A stretch of 64,000 nt of DNA from Zea mays (taxonomy: Eukaryota > Streptophyta > Magnoliopsida > Poales > Poaceae). The first letter of the stretch is position 1. Each line of letters starts with the position of its first letter. Positions 13,077-24,377 of the stretch are shown piece by piece. Position numbers and translations under genes: made by a program. Location of the stretch: contig NC_050104.1 in the NCBI RefSeq assembly GCF_902167145.1, positions 14,902,001 to 14,966,000 on the forward strand, read 5' to 3'. Under the pieces are notes generated by a model. That model was given only the letters and a program-made list of their open reading frames with translations. It was not told the DNA's origin and ran no database searches.

Positions 13077-13523
13077 CATAACATCACCTTCAACACAATA
13101 ACATGATATTCATTAATTAACAATAATGCAACATCCAAATTTAGATAAACAATATTTGCAACATTTTCAGAACATCAAATTTGCAACAAATACCAATATT
13201 AAATAAATTGTAATCGCATTACAGTTAACTCCCGTCGGCCATAAAAACCGACGAAAATAAACAATATTTGCAACATTAAATCCATTAAATTAAATAAAAT
13301 TTTTAGAACATCAAATTTATTAACAATAGCATCAAATTTATCAATATCGAAACCTTCATACATCCTAATATTATAAGTTAAATCTAATCAATAAACAATT
13401 AACAATTTTAAATTAATTCTAATCACATGAAACTTAACTCCCGTCGGCCATAAAAAACCGACGAAAATAAACATCTACACACATATTTAACTATTATAAT
13501 CACACTCGTATTCACAATTTAGG
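12924..13523 (-). other. 5' leader region of CACTA-1 transposase gene, AT-rich
   Basis: Lies upstream of the transposase ATG on the minus strand. It contains the TA microsatellite (13012-13072) and two isolated copies of the subterminal motif pair (about 13224-13255 and 13438-13470). An acceptor-like ACACACAG lies just before the ATG, so much of this may be an intron in the 5' untranslated region. No coding sequence is seen. Confidence 0.5.
13012..13072. repeat. (TA)n microsatellite
   Basis: About 30 uninterrupted TA units inside CACTA-1, followed by TACATACATA. Likely length-variable between copies. Confidence 0.97.
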
Positions 13524-14027
13524 ATGTATACCTCAACGACAAGGCGGCAACGGCGCTCGGGGAAGCGGTCGGGACCGGCGGCAGCACTCGTGGAGGCTCT
13601 CGAAGGCGACGGCGGACTTGGGGCTGCGGCGGTGCTTGGAGAGCCGGTCGGAGCGATGGGTGGCGGTGGAGGAGGCCGACGGGGGAGGCTATTGCGGCGG
13701 CGGCGGAGGAGGCCGGGGCGGCGTGGTGGTCAGCCGTCCTCAGGGGCGGCGCCGGGCCGGTACGGGAGTCGCGGCGGCGGCGGTGGATGGGGCAGGGGCG
13801 GCGGCGGATGGGGCTGGGGCGGGGGCTGCTGGGGCCGCGCGGGGTCGGGGCGACGGCGGTGGGAGGCGCGGTGGGGCTTGGGGAGGCGCGGCGGCGGGTC
13901 TTGGGCGCGGCGGCGGCGGAGCTCTAGGCGATGGCGGCGGCGGGTCTTGGGCGCGGCGGCGGAGCTCTTGGGCTTGGGGAAGACAGACAGACAGAATGCG
14001 TCCGTGCGGGCGAACCCGCGCTCATAA
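13524..14027 (-). promoter_or_regulatory. GC-rich 5' module of CACTA-1
   Basis: A very GC-rich, purine-biased block of about 500 bases (GGCGGC and GGGGCGGG runs) lies between the right subterminal repeats and the transposase leader. CACTA-2 has a comparable block in the same relative place (19938-20274). En/Spm is known for a GC-rich, methylation-sensitive first exon near its 5' end, so this is probably promoter or first untranslated exon. Glycine/arginine-rich ORFs on the plus strand here are composition artefacts. Confidence 0.55.
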
Positions 14028-14267
14028 ACGGTTAATCCCCGTCGGTTTTCTCCCTGGCCGACGGGAGTTAAGTAATCCCCGTCGGCCTACGCTCTAGCCG
14101 ACGGAAGTTAAGTTAACTCCCGTCGGCCTACTTTCTGGCCGATGGGAGTTAAGTTAACTCCCGTCGGCTGCGTTTTAGCCGACGGGAGTTACATTATCCC
14201 CGTCGGTTTTCTCCCTGGCCGACGGGAATTACCCTGGCCGACGGGAATCAATAGGATTCCTGTAGTG
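14028..14267. repeat. CACTA-1 right terminal and subterminal repeat array
   Basis: Alternating CCGTCGG and CCGACGG units separated by about 20 bases, ending in the terminal inverted repeat TTCCTGTAGTG. It mirrors the left array and is the 5' end relative to the minus-strand genes. Confidence 0.88.
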
Positions 14268-14270
14268 GTG

Positions 14271-15250
14271 ATGGTGACTTATTTGTGTGCCAAATTTATG
14301 TCGATGACATAATATTTGGTTCTACTAACCAAAAGTCTTGTGACGAGTTTAGTAGGGTGATGACTCAAAAGTTTGAAATATCGATGATGGGCGAGTTGAA
14401 CTACTTCCTTGGGTTCCAAGTGAAGCAACTCAAGGACGACACCTTCATCTCCCAAACAAAGTACATGCAAGACTTGATCAAGCGGTTTGGGATGAAGGAC
14501 GCCAAGCCCGCAAAAACTCCAATGGGAACTGACGGACACGTCGACCTCAACAAAGGAGGTAAGTCCGTTGATCAAAAAGCATACCGGTCTATGATAGGTT
14601 CCTTGCTTTACTTATGTGCTAGTAGACCGGATATTATGCTTAGTGTATGCATGTGTGCTAGATTTCAATCCGATCCAAGGGAGTGTCACTTAGTGGCCGT
14701 GAAGCGAATTCTTAGATATCTAGTCGCTACGCCTTGCTTCGGGATCTGGTATCCAAAGGGTTCTACCTTTGACTTAATTGGATATTCAGACTCCGATTAT
14801 GCTGGATGTAAGGTTGATAGGAATAGTACATCAGGGACGTGCCAATTCTTAGGAAGGTCCCTGGTGTCTTGGAGTTCTAAGAAACAAACTTTCGTTGCCC
14901 TATCCACCGCTGAGGCCGAGTATGTTGCCACAGGTCAGTGTTGCGCGCAACTACTTTGGATGAGGCAAACCCTCCGGGACTTTGGCTACAATCTGAGCAA
15001 AGTCCCACTCCTATGTGATAATGAGAGTGCTATCCGCATGGCGGATAATCCTGTTGAACACAGCCGCACAAAGCACATAGACATTCGGCATCACTTTTTG
15101 AGAGACCACCAGCAAAAGGGAGATATCGAAGTGTTTTATGTTAGCACCGAGAACCAGCTAGCCGATATCTTTACCAAGCCTCTAGATGAGTCAACCTCTT
15201 GCAGGCTGCGTAGTGAGCTAAATGTCTTAGATTCGCGGAACTTGGATTGA
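14271..15250 (+). pseudogene. pol: Sirevirus pol, part 2: reverse transcriptase active site to RNase H
   Basis: Continuation of the frame broken by CACTA-1. It opens with the RT catalytic motif ([12 protein letters not shown]) and continues through the RT thumb ([15 protein letters not shown]). The RNase H domain follows (GYSDSDYAGC, STAEAEY, HIDIRHHFLRDH). It ends naturally at DSRNLD followed by TGA. There are no stops, so the only lesions visible in this pol are the two transposon insertions. Confidence 0.88.
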
Positions 15251-16013
15251 TTTATAGCATACATGTGTCTTATGTCTTTGATCATGTTATGTTATGCATA
15301 TTGTTGTTTATTTATGGTGCTCAAGTTGTACAAGCACTCCCCGAACCTCACAAGTCCATTTGCAAATGGTGCACATTTTTAGGGGAGTTGTGCTACAACT
15401 TGACCCTTTGAGACTAACCATGTGCTTGAGTGTTCTTAAATTAGTCTCAAAGGTGTATTGAAAGGGAAAGGTGGACTTGGACCATGAAAGACTTCCACTG
15501 CACTCCGATGAGAGGGTACCTAACTCCAAGTTCATCTCCATACTCTTATTGCCTTTTATTCTTATTTGAAGATTTTGGTGAGGCAATGGGGTTTATAGGG
15601 CCAAAAATGATCCCGTTTTGGTGCTTGATGCCAAAGGGGGAGAAGTTAAGTCCAAAGCAAGAAATGGATCAGCTACCACTTGAGAATTTTGTTTTGGCAA
15701 AATACTCTTATGGTCTCTTATTGTTAAAAATTGGTCTCTTGTGGGGAGAATGTTTGATTATGGGAAAAGGGGGAGTTTTTGAATCTTTGATCAATTTCTC
15801 TTGGAATACCTTTCTCTATGCCTCGACAAGTGAATTTGACTTAGAGATAGGAAATTGAGTTTGATTTGCAAAAACAAACCAAGTGGTGGCAAAGAATGAT
15901 CCAAATATGCCAAATTTGAATCAAAACAAATTCTTGTTCTCATTTGCATTGATGTTGCACTTCTATATGTTGCTTTTTGTTGTGTTGGCATAAATCACCA
16001 AAAAGGGGGAGAT
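15251..16013 (+). other. Sirevirus 3' untranslated region with repeated polypurine tracts
   Basis: Non-coding. It holds several purine runs of the form AAAGGGGGAGA (for example near 15637, 15765 and 16001), the last directly before the LTR and serving as the PPT. Multiple PPT-like runs are a Sirevirus trait. No envelope-like ORF is recognisable. Confidence 0.7.
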
Positions 16014-17246
16014 TGAAAGGGAAATGTGCCCTTGGGCCATTTCTAAGTATTTTGGTGATTAAGTGTCCAACACAAATGGTTATGTGTTAAACTATGCCAA
16101 ATGGTGGACAAAGTGCAAATCAATACAAAGGTATGATTCTAGACTTAGTACATTGGTTTTTGTGTACTAACATATTTGTCAAAGTGCTAGAATCAGAGAA
16201 AATACAAATGGAAAAGACTTGGCTCGAGCAGCCAAGACTCTGCTCAGTCTGGGTGCACCGGACTATCCGGTGGTGCACCGGACAGTGTCCGGCGCGCCAG
16301 GCTGGCTCTGATGAAAAGTCCGCTCTTGGGAATTGAACGACGGCATATGGCTATAAATCACCGGACTGTCTGGTGGTGCACCGGACTGTCCGGTGAGCCA
16401 ACGGTCGGCCGCGCAATCTGGGCGTGACGCGTGGCCGGGCCAACGGTCTGAAGGGGGCACCAGACTGTCCGGTGTGGACCGTACAGTGTCCGGTGCGCCA
16501 ACGGCTCCAAATCGCCAACGGTCGGCTGCGCTAAAACAGGAAAGAAATCTGCATCAGACAATGTCCGGTGGTGCACCGGACTGTCCGGTGCACCAGTCGA
16601 CAAAAGGCAAGATTTGCCTTCCTGGATTGCTCTCAACGGCTCCTAGCTGCCTTGGGGCTATAAAAGAGACCCCTAGGCGCATGAAGGAGAACACCCAACA
16701 TACCTTGAGCATTCTTGATCATTCACACCTCGTCTTTGTGCACTCGTTTGACATTCTAAGTGATTTGAGCTCCGTTCTAGTGAGAACTTTGAGATATTCA
16801 TTTGAGCTCAAGTCTTGGCCGTGTGTGTGCGTATTGCTGTGAACTTGTGTGTGTTGCTCATCCCATCCTTACTTTTGTGTTCATTTGTGATCATCTTTTG
16901 TAAGGGCGAGAGACTCCAAGTTGTGGAGATTCCTCGCAAACGGGATATAGTGAAAGGAAGAGAAACACCGTGGTATTCAAGTGGGTCTTTGGACCACTTG
17001 AAAGGGGTTGAGTGCAACCCTCGTCCGTTGGGACGCCACAACGTGGAGTAGGCAAGTGTTGGACGTGGCCGAACCACGGGATAAACCATTGTGCCTCTCT
17101 GTGTTGATCTTTTTGTGGTTATTGTGTTTCGTAAGAACTCCTCTCTAGCCACTTGGCTTTATTGCTCTAACACCTAATCAAGTTTGTGGCTTTAAGTTTC
17201 AAGTTTTTACAGGATCACCTATTCACCCCCCCTCTAGGTGCTCTCA
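16014..17246 (+). repeat. 3' LTR of Ji-like Sirevirus
   Basis: A 1233-base LTR from TGAAAGGGAAATGTGCC to GGTGCTCTCA. The first 600 bases carry inverted CACCGGAC/GTCCGGTG motifs typical of Sirevirus LTRs. A TATA box TATAAAAG lies at 16659-16666. The C-rich string TTCACCCCCCCTCTAGG near the end is shared with the LTRs of the second Sirevirus. Confidence 0.85.
16659..16666 (+). promoter_or_regulatory. TATA box of the Ji-like LTR
   Basis: TATAAAAG in the context GGGGCTATAAAAGAG. The equivalent site in the other Sirevirus LTRs is GGGGCTATAAATAC. Confidence 0.7.
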
Positions 17247-17797
17247 GTAAGTCTAGACGAAATGATCTTGGTCTCTGATTGAAAGGCCTGAAACCAGATT
17301 TAATAGGCAGTCAATGTTCTACTATCTCTCGACTTAATCCTGACATCTCAGTGTAATTACAAGCAAAGCAATCAGAATACTCTTTTAATAGACCAATCAT
17401 TTCATCTCTAGGATCGGCCTCCAATATCTTGTCCTGGAAAAGACCAGATCGTCTAGCCTCGGGGGTCGGACTGTCCGTGATCTGGTCTAAGCTCTAAGAA
17501 CCTTCTTGCCTTTCCTCGGACCGTCCAGCCTTGGGGCTAGACTGTCCACGACCTGAGATATGTTCCTTGTGGGTGTACTCATTATTTAAAATTTACTTGG
17601 GATTTAACTGATTTTCCATCGACTCTAGCATTACAGGAATGAAGCCTTTCTTATCCATACTTATGAATTGATAATCAGAAAAGTCAACTCATGTAAGACA
17701 TGTAGCAGTCTCATAAGTTAAAAGCACAGGGGCATCGGCCACGACGATGTAGACCGATGCATCAGCATGTACTTGTTCTACATCATCGCATACCCAT
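17247..17797 (-). pseudogene. Huck-like Ty3/gypsy pol fragment (between protease and reverse transcriptase), decayed
   Basis: Read on the minus strand, this continues the protein cut at 62996. From 17797 it gives WVCDDVEQVHADAS, then a spacer, then the gypsy pre-RT motif (DCFACNYTEMSGLSREIVEH, LPIKSGFRPF) ending at the Sirevirus LTR boundary. Stops interrupt it, for example TGA at 17313-17311, replacing the residue before LPIK. It is the left remnant of the oldest element in the window. The last five bases (17793-17797, CCCAT) are the target-site duplication of element B. Confidence 0.75.
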
Positions 17798-18065
17798 TGT
17801 TGGGGGCCTTCGTCTTCCGAAGGTCCTCAAAAACATGATTTAACAATATTTCCCGAGTGTGATATATGAACAGGTGCCTTCGGACTTGGATCAGAACCAC
17901 ATGGTATGAAAAGCATGAACAATACGAAGATTGACGCAGCGCCGAAGCTACGCGCAAGAGAGCTTCGGCATAACGACAAAAAAGGGGAACCGACTTAAAA
18001 GGGAAAAGGCTATTTAGTCCTCGATAGATTGTTCTAATGTCAATAGTAAACATAAAGGGCATGAA
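17798..18065 (+). repeat. Element B 5' LTR, first part
   Basis: Starts TGTTGGGGGCC and matches the 3' LTR at 62351 base for base over long stretches. It is interrupted at 18065 by a Tekay-lineage insertion after ATGAA and resumes at 46202. Confidence 0.88.
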
Positions 18066-18493
18066 TGTGGCGGAACTGCCTGAATTATTCCAACTTAAGT
18101 GCCCAAGTCCTGCCTTAGAGGCTAGACCACACTTAAATGGGAATAACACGTCAATCCCTCGGATCTAGTCCGACACGGCCACTGACAGGATCAAGTACCA
18201 CAATCTCACTCGAAGGTGAGTCACAGAGCAAAGACAATAAAGCATAAAACCATACATGTCACAATGTTAAATTATTACATCACCATCATCATCATCGGAG
18301 TTTTTGCAAAAGTATTCATCATTGTTCGAAGTGCAGCGGAATAAAACTAACGATAACTAAACAGAGGGATGGGGAAGCCTGTCCCATCACTCCTCATGCT
18401 CCTCCTCAGCCGAGGCAGGGTCCCACTCAACAGTCCAACCCGGTGGCAAGGTGGACGGCCAAGTTATCCCAGCAACCATCTCCTCCAGAGAAC

Positions 18494-18550
18494 CTGTAAA
18501 AAATTATGCCACAAGCAAGGCTGAGTATACTAATACTCAGCTAGACTTAC
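18494..18550 (-). promoter_or_regulatory. Donor / hairpin / acceptor-like motif, 3' LTR copy
   Basis: On the minus strand GGGTAAGT is followed by a 9-bp stem hairpin (GCTGAGTAT, loop TAGT, ATACTCAGC; 18541-18520) and then a T-run ending TTTACAG|GTTCT. The GT-to-AG distance is 57 bases. The hairpin is perfect here and in the other LTR. Confidence 0.5.
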
Positions 18551-19699
18551 CCGGTGTGAGGAGTCTACTCCTCTACCTCTAGACATGCAGTTGTTTGGTT
18601 GTGGGGTTTGGTTGCCAAAAGCACTAGCTGAGTTTCTAAATCAAGATTTTAACTTAGTCAAAGTTAAGTGTGACTCTCTTAAGGCTAAAAATGTACTATC
18701 TATTCATACAAAGTAGCAAACATTTTAGCAATCAACATCTTATATCATCTCCGCATCATTCCACTTGTTACTCAATGTAGCAGCATGGATCAAGCAGTCT
18801 CATTAGCTGCGAGAAGCAGACGATTCGAATCGAGTTTTTATCCTTGCAAGGTACACCTAAACACACGACATGTAGGGGCACTCCGTCCCCACACACATCA
18901 ACCGTCCCCATCGATTCCCTGGCAACAGAAAGGGGCTCACCGCCTTGGCGTATAATGCCTCACTGACCCCGACTGGCCGTCGTGCAGTGACCGCACTTGT
19001 ACCCACCATAACCGGAATGGGAGACCTCGTCTCAGGTCGCGTGAGGAGGGCAATCTGCGGGCAGGTTCACTCAGGTACTAGGCTTACCGATTTACCATAT
19101 TTCTCGGTATGTGTTTAGTACGTTCAAACGCTTGACTCACGGTACCACACCTTAATCCTTATTCACATTTTTATCCCGTAGGCAACCAATCCCCATGGAT
19201 TGTCGCCCACAACCAACATCAGTACGATATGAAAGTGGGTACAATCAATGTCCTGACCTCGCGCAAGTGCTAGAAAAATCACTCGTCTTCTACCGAGATC
19301 CTACTTAATAAAGCAGCTACTCGACTTAGCATACTAGTATTCATCTCAATAGGATTCCTGAGATCATGCAACTAGGGTTTCAAGCAATTCCTACACTTAA
19401 GTGCACAATCAATCCTACAATCATTAAGTGCAGTAAAATAGCATAAATAACAGGTTATGCATAAAACCGGGGCTTGCCTTCCAAAGCAGTGGCAGGCAGG
19501 TCCTCTGGTGCAGGCTCGGGTGCTGGATCTGGGGCTACCTCCTGAGCAGCTCCTTGCTCCAGCACGAGGATGTACTCTCCGTCAGCAAGATTACAGTCTA
19601 TCGAAATGCAATGAACATGTATGTCATGATTATGCAAGATTTAAGAACATTAAGCTAAAAGAAACTAAGTTAAGAAGTAACTTAGGGTTTTCTTAGTCA

Positions 19700-19935
19700 C
19701 ACAACAGCACTGTGCACCATTTTCGGCGGCCACTGTTATTTTCGGCGGCCAGGGGTTGGCCGCCGAAAATAACTGCTTGTTTTCGGCGGCCTGACACAGC
19801 CGCCGAAAATAACGTTACTTTCGACGGCTTCTGACACAGCCGCCGAAAATAAGCAGTTATTTTCGGCGGCTAGCCCGGGCCGCCGAAAATAAGCTGTTAT
19901 TTTCGGCGGCTAGCCCTGGCCGCCGAAAATAAAAA
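19700..19935. repeat. CACTA-2 left terminal and subterminal array
   Basis: Alternating TTTTCGGCGGCC and GCCGCCGAAAAT units in inverted pairs. The terminal repeat matches the right end once the missing T is allowed for. Confidence 0.9.
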
Positions 19936-19937
19936 GT

Positions 19938-20274
19938 TTAAAACGGTCCCGGTCGCCCTTCTTCTCTTTCTTTCTGTCTTCGTTCCCTGCCCGCCCGCGC
20001 CGCCGCTCTCCTGCCCACCCGCGCCGCTGCTCCCTGCCGCCCCCGCGCTGCCGCTCCCGGCCGACCACGCGCCGTCGCTGCCCTGCCGGCCCCGCGCCGC
20101 CGGTCCCCGGCCGCCCCTGCGCTGGGACGCCCGCCCGAGGCTGCCGTCGCCCTCGCCCCGAGCTGCGCGCCGCCGCCCCGAGCCGCCACCGTCGACCGCC
20201 GTCGTTCAAAGCCCCGAGCCGCCGAAGTCGTGGAACCACCCCACCGCCGTCGCCAAGCTCTTCCCCATCGTAAG
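19938..20274 (+). promoter_or_regulatory. GC-rich 5' module of CACTA-2, probable first untranslated exon
   Basis: A block rich in CGCCG and CCCGC next to the left array. It ends at a good donor, AAG|GTATTT (GT at 20275). An intron of about 430 bases, AT-rich and with one more subterminal motif pair near 20300-20335, would reach an acceptor near 20705 before the transposase ATG. This is the same placement as the GC-rich block of CACTA-1. Confidence 0.5.
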
Positions 20275-20770
20275 GTATTTTTTTGCGTTTTTATTCCATA
20301 TTTTCGTCGGCCGTTATTTAATTGCCGCCGAAATTAGTATATATTTATAATTGTGTTTGTTTGATTAGTTGTGTGATTAGTATGATTGTTTAGTTCGATT
20401 TCATTAATGTATTATAGTGGTATATGTGGTTTAGTGATTAGAGGTATAGTGTATTTAGGCATTAATTTCATATTAATATGTGGTAATAATTATATTATTA
20501 GTTTTAATAGTACATTATATTGGTACGTATAATAGTTGCATAATTAGTGTACGTGGTACTTAGTTTGATTTGATTAGTATTATATCATTGTTTGTTTTGT
20601 ATATAAGTAATATTATTTAGTGGCAGCGAATTTATGCTGCCAAATTTTTTTTGGGTCCTGCTAGGTTCATGTGGGTTTAGAACCTATCCCTGTCTATACA
20701 TGTAGGACCGATACACTTGACGAAGTTGAATAATTTTTTCACGATATGGTTCCGTTTAACAGTCTCAGGA

Positions 20771-23700
20771 ATGGCTGCCGATCGTGCATGGATGTATAAT
20801 GGTTGGAGTAGGAATGGACGTCATTCTGATGATTGGGTAGCCAAGACCAAAGATTTTGTGGACCACGTATTCGCCTTGTCCTTAACCGGCACTGTCAGAT
20901 GCCCTTGTAGGCGGCACGAAAACAGTATATTTCTTAATAAGGAAAGAGTTAGCCTAGATCTTTGTCAGTTTGGATTTATGCCCGGATATGAGGTGTGGGA
21001 ACATCATGGTGAGGTAGTACCCAACCGGAATGTAGAAGAGGAGGAGAACAATGATTGGGCTGGCAATGATGCGATGCATGAGATGCTAGATTCGCTACGT
21101 CCAGAATTCAACCTAAGCTCCGAGGATCCTGCCACACCAGAGGTTTCCAGATTTTTTAAACTACTAAAAGACTCTGAAGAGCCGTTGCATGAACACACAG
21201 ATGTGAGTATACTCGCTTTTGTGACTCGGCTCATGGCCATTAAGTCCAAGTACTTCTTCTCGAACAATTGTTACAATGAGATTTTAAAGTTATTAGGAGA
21301 TGTGCTCCCAAAGCCCAATAAGTTGCCTAAAGACATGTACCAATCAAAGACAATTATCAAAGGTCTCGGTATGGATTATGAGAAGATTGATGCGTGCAAA
21401 AATAATTGTATGCTTTTCATGAAGGAGCATGCGGAAGAGAAAAAATGTCTGAAATGTGGACAATCTAGATTTGTGGAAGTTGTTAATGATGAGGGTGAGA
21501 AGGTGATGACAGATGTTGCACATAAGCAGCTCCGCTACTTGCCACTAACTCCTCGAGTGAAACGGATGTTTCTATCTAAAAAAACCGCTATGCACATGCG
21601 ATGGCACAAAGAAGGTGTCCGTGATAACGATGACCTAATCGTGCACCCTTCAGATGGGGATGCATGGAAGGCTCTCGACACGTTTGATCCCGAGTTTGCA
21701 GCTGATCCGAGGAATGTTCGAATTGGCCTCGCGACCGATGGCTTCACACCTTTTGGTCAAATGGCATCATCATACTCATGTTGGCCCGTCTTTGTTATTC
21801 CATACAACCTTCCACCTTCTCTTTGTATGAAATATGAATTTATATTTCTTTGCTTAATCATTCCTGGCCCAGACTATCCTGGAAAGAACCTCAATGTCAT
21901 GTTAAAACCCTTGATTGAAGAGTTGAAGGAGCTTTGGAAAGGTGTTGAAGCATACGATGTTTTTACAAAACAGATATTCAAACTTCGAGTTGCGTATTTG
22001 TGGTCGGTGCATGACTTCATGGCGTATGCTATTTTTACCGGTTGGAGTACACATGGTAGATTGACATGTCCATATTGCGGTTCAGATACAGATTGCTTCC
22101 GTCTTGCTCATGGTGGAAAGATCACTTACTTCGATTGTCATCGACGCTGGTTGCCCAGGAAACACCCCTTTAGGAGCGATAAGAAAAACTTTATAAAGAA
22201 CACTGTGGTCACCAAAGGTCCGCCTAAACGTCTTAACGCGGCAGAAATATATGCTCAGCTGAACAACCTTGTCCTAAATGAAAAGGGGGACAAGTACGAA
22301 GGATTCGGAGTGGACCACAACTGGACACATATATGTGGTCTCTGGGAGCTCCCTTATATGTCGTCATTGATTCTTGTGCACAACATTGATGTCATGCACC
22401 AAGAAAGTAATGTTGCTGAAGCCCTCATACACACCTGCATGCATTTTGACAAGACAAAGGACAATCTGAAAGCTCGAAGAGATCTAGCAATGCTTTGTGA
22501 CCGACCAACCCAAGTGCTCAATGACAACGGTAGGCCGCCCCGTGCCTTGTTCTGTCTTACCTCTAAAGACAAGATCGAGGTAATGAGATGGATGAAAAAA
22601 ATTAAATTTCCCGATGGTTATGCTGCGGGCTTGAAAAGAGCTGTGAATTTGAAAACGGGAAAACTAACTGGGTTAAAGAGCCATGACTTCCATATATTAA
22701 TGGAGAGGATTATCCCTGTCATGTTTCGTGGTTATATGCCCGACGCCATGTGGCAGGCAATAGCTGAGCTAAGTTATTTCTACAGGCAGATCTGTGCCAA
22801 AGAAATAAGTAAAAATATGATGGAGAAGTTGGAGAAACAAATACCAGTGTTGTTATGCAAGCTAGAAAAAATATTCCCACCTGGATTCTTCAATCCGATG
22901 GAGCATCTACTTATTCACATTCCATATGAGGCAAAGGTTGGTGGACCTGTACAATATAGGTGGATGTATCACATTGAACGTGCACTCAAAAACCTGCGAG
23001 GCATGGTTCGAAATAAGGCTAGAGTAGAAGGATGCATCGCTGAAGCTTTTTTGCTAAAGGAGGTTTCATACTTCACGAGTGTGTATTTCGCAGAGGAACA
23101 TAATGTCTATGCTGCTACCATGCGATACAATGTCGATGAGGAACCTCCTGTCAGTGATCTCAACATTTTCCAATGGAGAGGCACAAGTACTAGTAAGGGC
23201 ACGTTCTACCACCTTAGCATGGATGAAAGAATGTCCGCATTGCTATACATGTACTCTAATATGGAAGAGATGGAGCCATATTTCATGTAAGTCTTTATTT
23301 TACCCCTTAATTTCTTTACCAAAGGAGCCATATTTAATTACTTATTTGTCGTACAGTAAGTTCGACGAGGAAAATTGGACTTATTCCCATCAGCCTACAA
23401 GCAAACAACTAGATACTATGCGACGACATGGGAGGCAAGGCAGACCTAATTTTGTTGACTGGTTTCGCGAGCATGTAAACTCTCTATATTCCTTACTTTC
23501 ATGTCATTTAGCCTTTTACGCGAGGTAGTCATTTTAACTGTATATTATTTGCAGTGCACAAAGACTCCTAACATACACGAGGACTTGAGACAGCTATCTT
23601 ATGGGACGGTCACTTGCAGAACATTTGGTCGATACGATGTGAATGGCTTTCGTTTTCGTTCAGACCAATTTGAAAAGTCTCGGCCTCGTGCAGCCACACG

Positions 23701-24277
23701 TAACACTGGAGTTCTGACTAGGGCACTCGATGCACTCGACAGAGAAACTAATTATTATGGCATCATTCAAAACATCCTAGAGTTTAATTTTGCAGGGAAC
23801 AAACCTTTGAAATTAGTATTCTTTCTATGTGATTGGTTTGACAGCACTAATGGGATTAGACAAAGTCAATATGGTATAACTGAAGTAAAGCACAAGGAAC
23901 GACTTCGAGGCCATGATAATTTTATCCTTGCACACCAGTGCGAGCAGGTCTACTATATGTCGTACCCAAATCCGAAGTTTGAAGCATGGTGGGTAGTTCA
24001 TAAGGTGAACCCTAGGGAACGTTTACATACTCCTTGCACTGCTGGTTATCAATTCGAAGACGAACAGGCCGATGATGTTTATCAAGAAGAAGAATTGCCA
24101 ACTACTTTTACTATCGATGAGGGTGTTGCACTGAACTCACTAGTCGGAGACCGTAACGATGTCACTACTGATGAGTGTGTTGCACCGAAACGAAAACGAA
24201 ATCCAAGGAACAAAAAAGCCACATTGCGAGCTTTGGATCGAAGAAGACTCCTTGATCGTGATTCTGATGAATTTTGA
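20771..24277 (+). CDS. TNP2/TNPD-type CACTA transposase, 3 coding exons, 1118 aa, intact
   Basis: Catalytic transposase of CACTA-2. Exons are 20771-23286, 23357-23474 and 23555-24277; phases agree and there is no stop. I start at the ATG of MAADRAWMYNGW because the homologous N-terminal domain of CACTA-1 begins there; an upstream in-frame ATG exists at 20717. The transposase-associated domain covers about residues 1-85. The tnp2 core shows LATDGFTPFGQM and NIDVMHQESNV. A DUF4218-type region (FFNPMEHLLIHI) and a DUF4216-type region (AGNKPLKLVFFLCDWFD) follow. It is clearly related to the CACTA-1 protein along its whole length, but from a different family. Confidence 0.92.
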
Positions 24278-24377
24278 TGTGTAATGCAAAATTTCTTATG
24301 TTATGTATTATTTGATTTTTTGTTAGTTCACTTAATTTTATGGAGCTAATGCATTTAATGTTTTTCTATTGAACAGG

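Larger units (their letters stand above)
6186..14267 (-). mobile_element. CACTA-1: complete CACTA (En/Spm superfamily) DNA transposon, TSD GTG
   Basis: The termini are CACTACAGGAA... at 6186 and its inverse ...TTCCTGTAGTG ending at 14267. They are flanked by the 3-base duplication GTG (6183-6185 and 14268-14270), the size expected for CACTA elements. Both ends carry dense direct and inverted copies of CCGTCGG/CCGACGG. Two minus-strand genes lie inside: a TNP2-type transposase next to the right end and a TNPA/Ptta-type gene beyond it. At 8082 bp with both genes open, this looks like an autonomous copy. It sits in Sirevirus RT just upstream of the YVDD catalytic motif. Confidence 0.93.
4189..17246 (+). 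mobile_element. Sirevirus-lineage Ty1/copia element (Ji-like), 5' end outside the window, split by two insertions
   Basis: A copia retrotransposon of the Sirevirus group. Visible parts are pol (4189-6185 and 14271-15250), a 3' untranslated region with repeated polypurine tracts, and a 3' LTR (16014-17246). Its gag and 5' LTR lie left of the gypsy insertion that ends at 4188. A CACTA transposon (6186-14267) splits the reverse transcriptase. If the CACTA and one GTG are ignored the pol frame continues, so the element was probably young when hit. It ends at 17246 inside Huck-like gypsy pol. The Ji-like name is from recognition of the LTR start only. Confidence 0.85.

Noticed and set aside
13524..14097. 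Gly/Arg-rich ORFs of 159 and 167 codons on the plus strand
   Set aside because: Low-complexity translation of the GC-rich CACTA-1 block, opposite to the transposon genes.
15308..15991. Short ORFs after Sirevirus pol, considered as an envelope-like gene
   Set aside because: No signal peptide or membrane segment pattern; interrupted by PPT-like runs.
16393..16842. 149-codon ORF, with similar ones at 50608-51193 and 58641-59425
   Set aside because: Translation of palindromic Sirevirus LTR motifs; overlapping ORFs on both strands, no domain.
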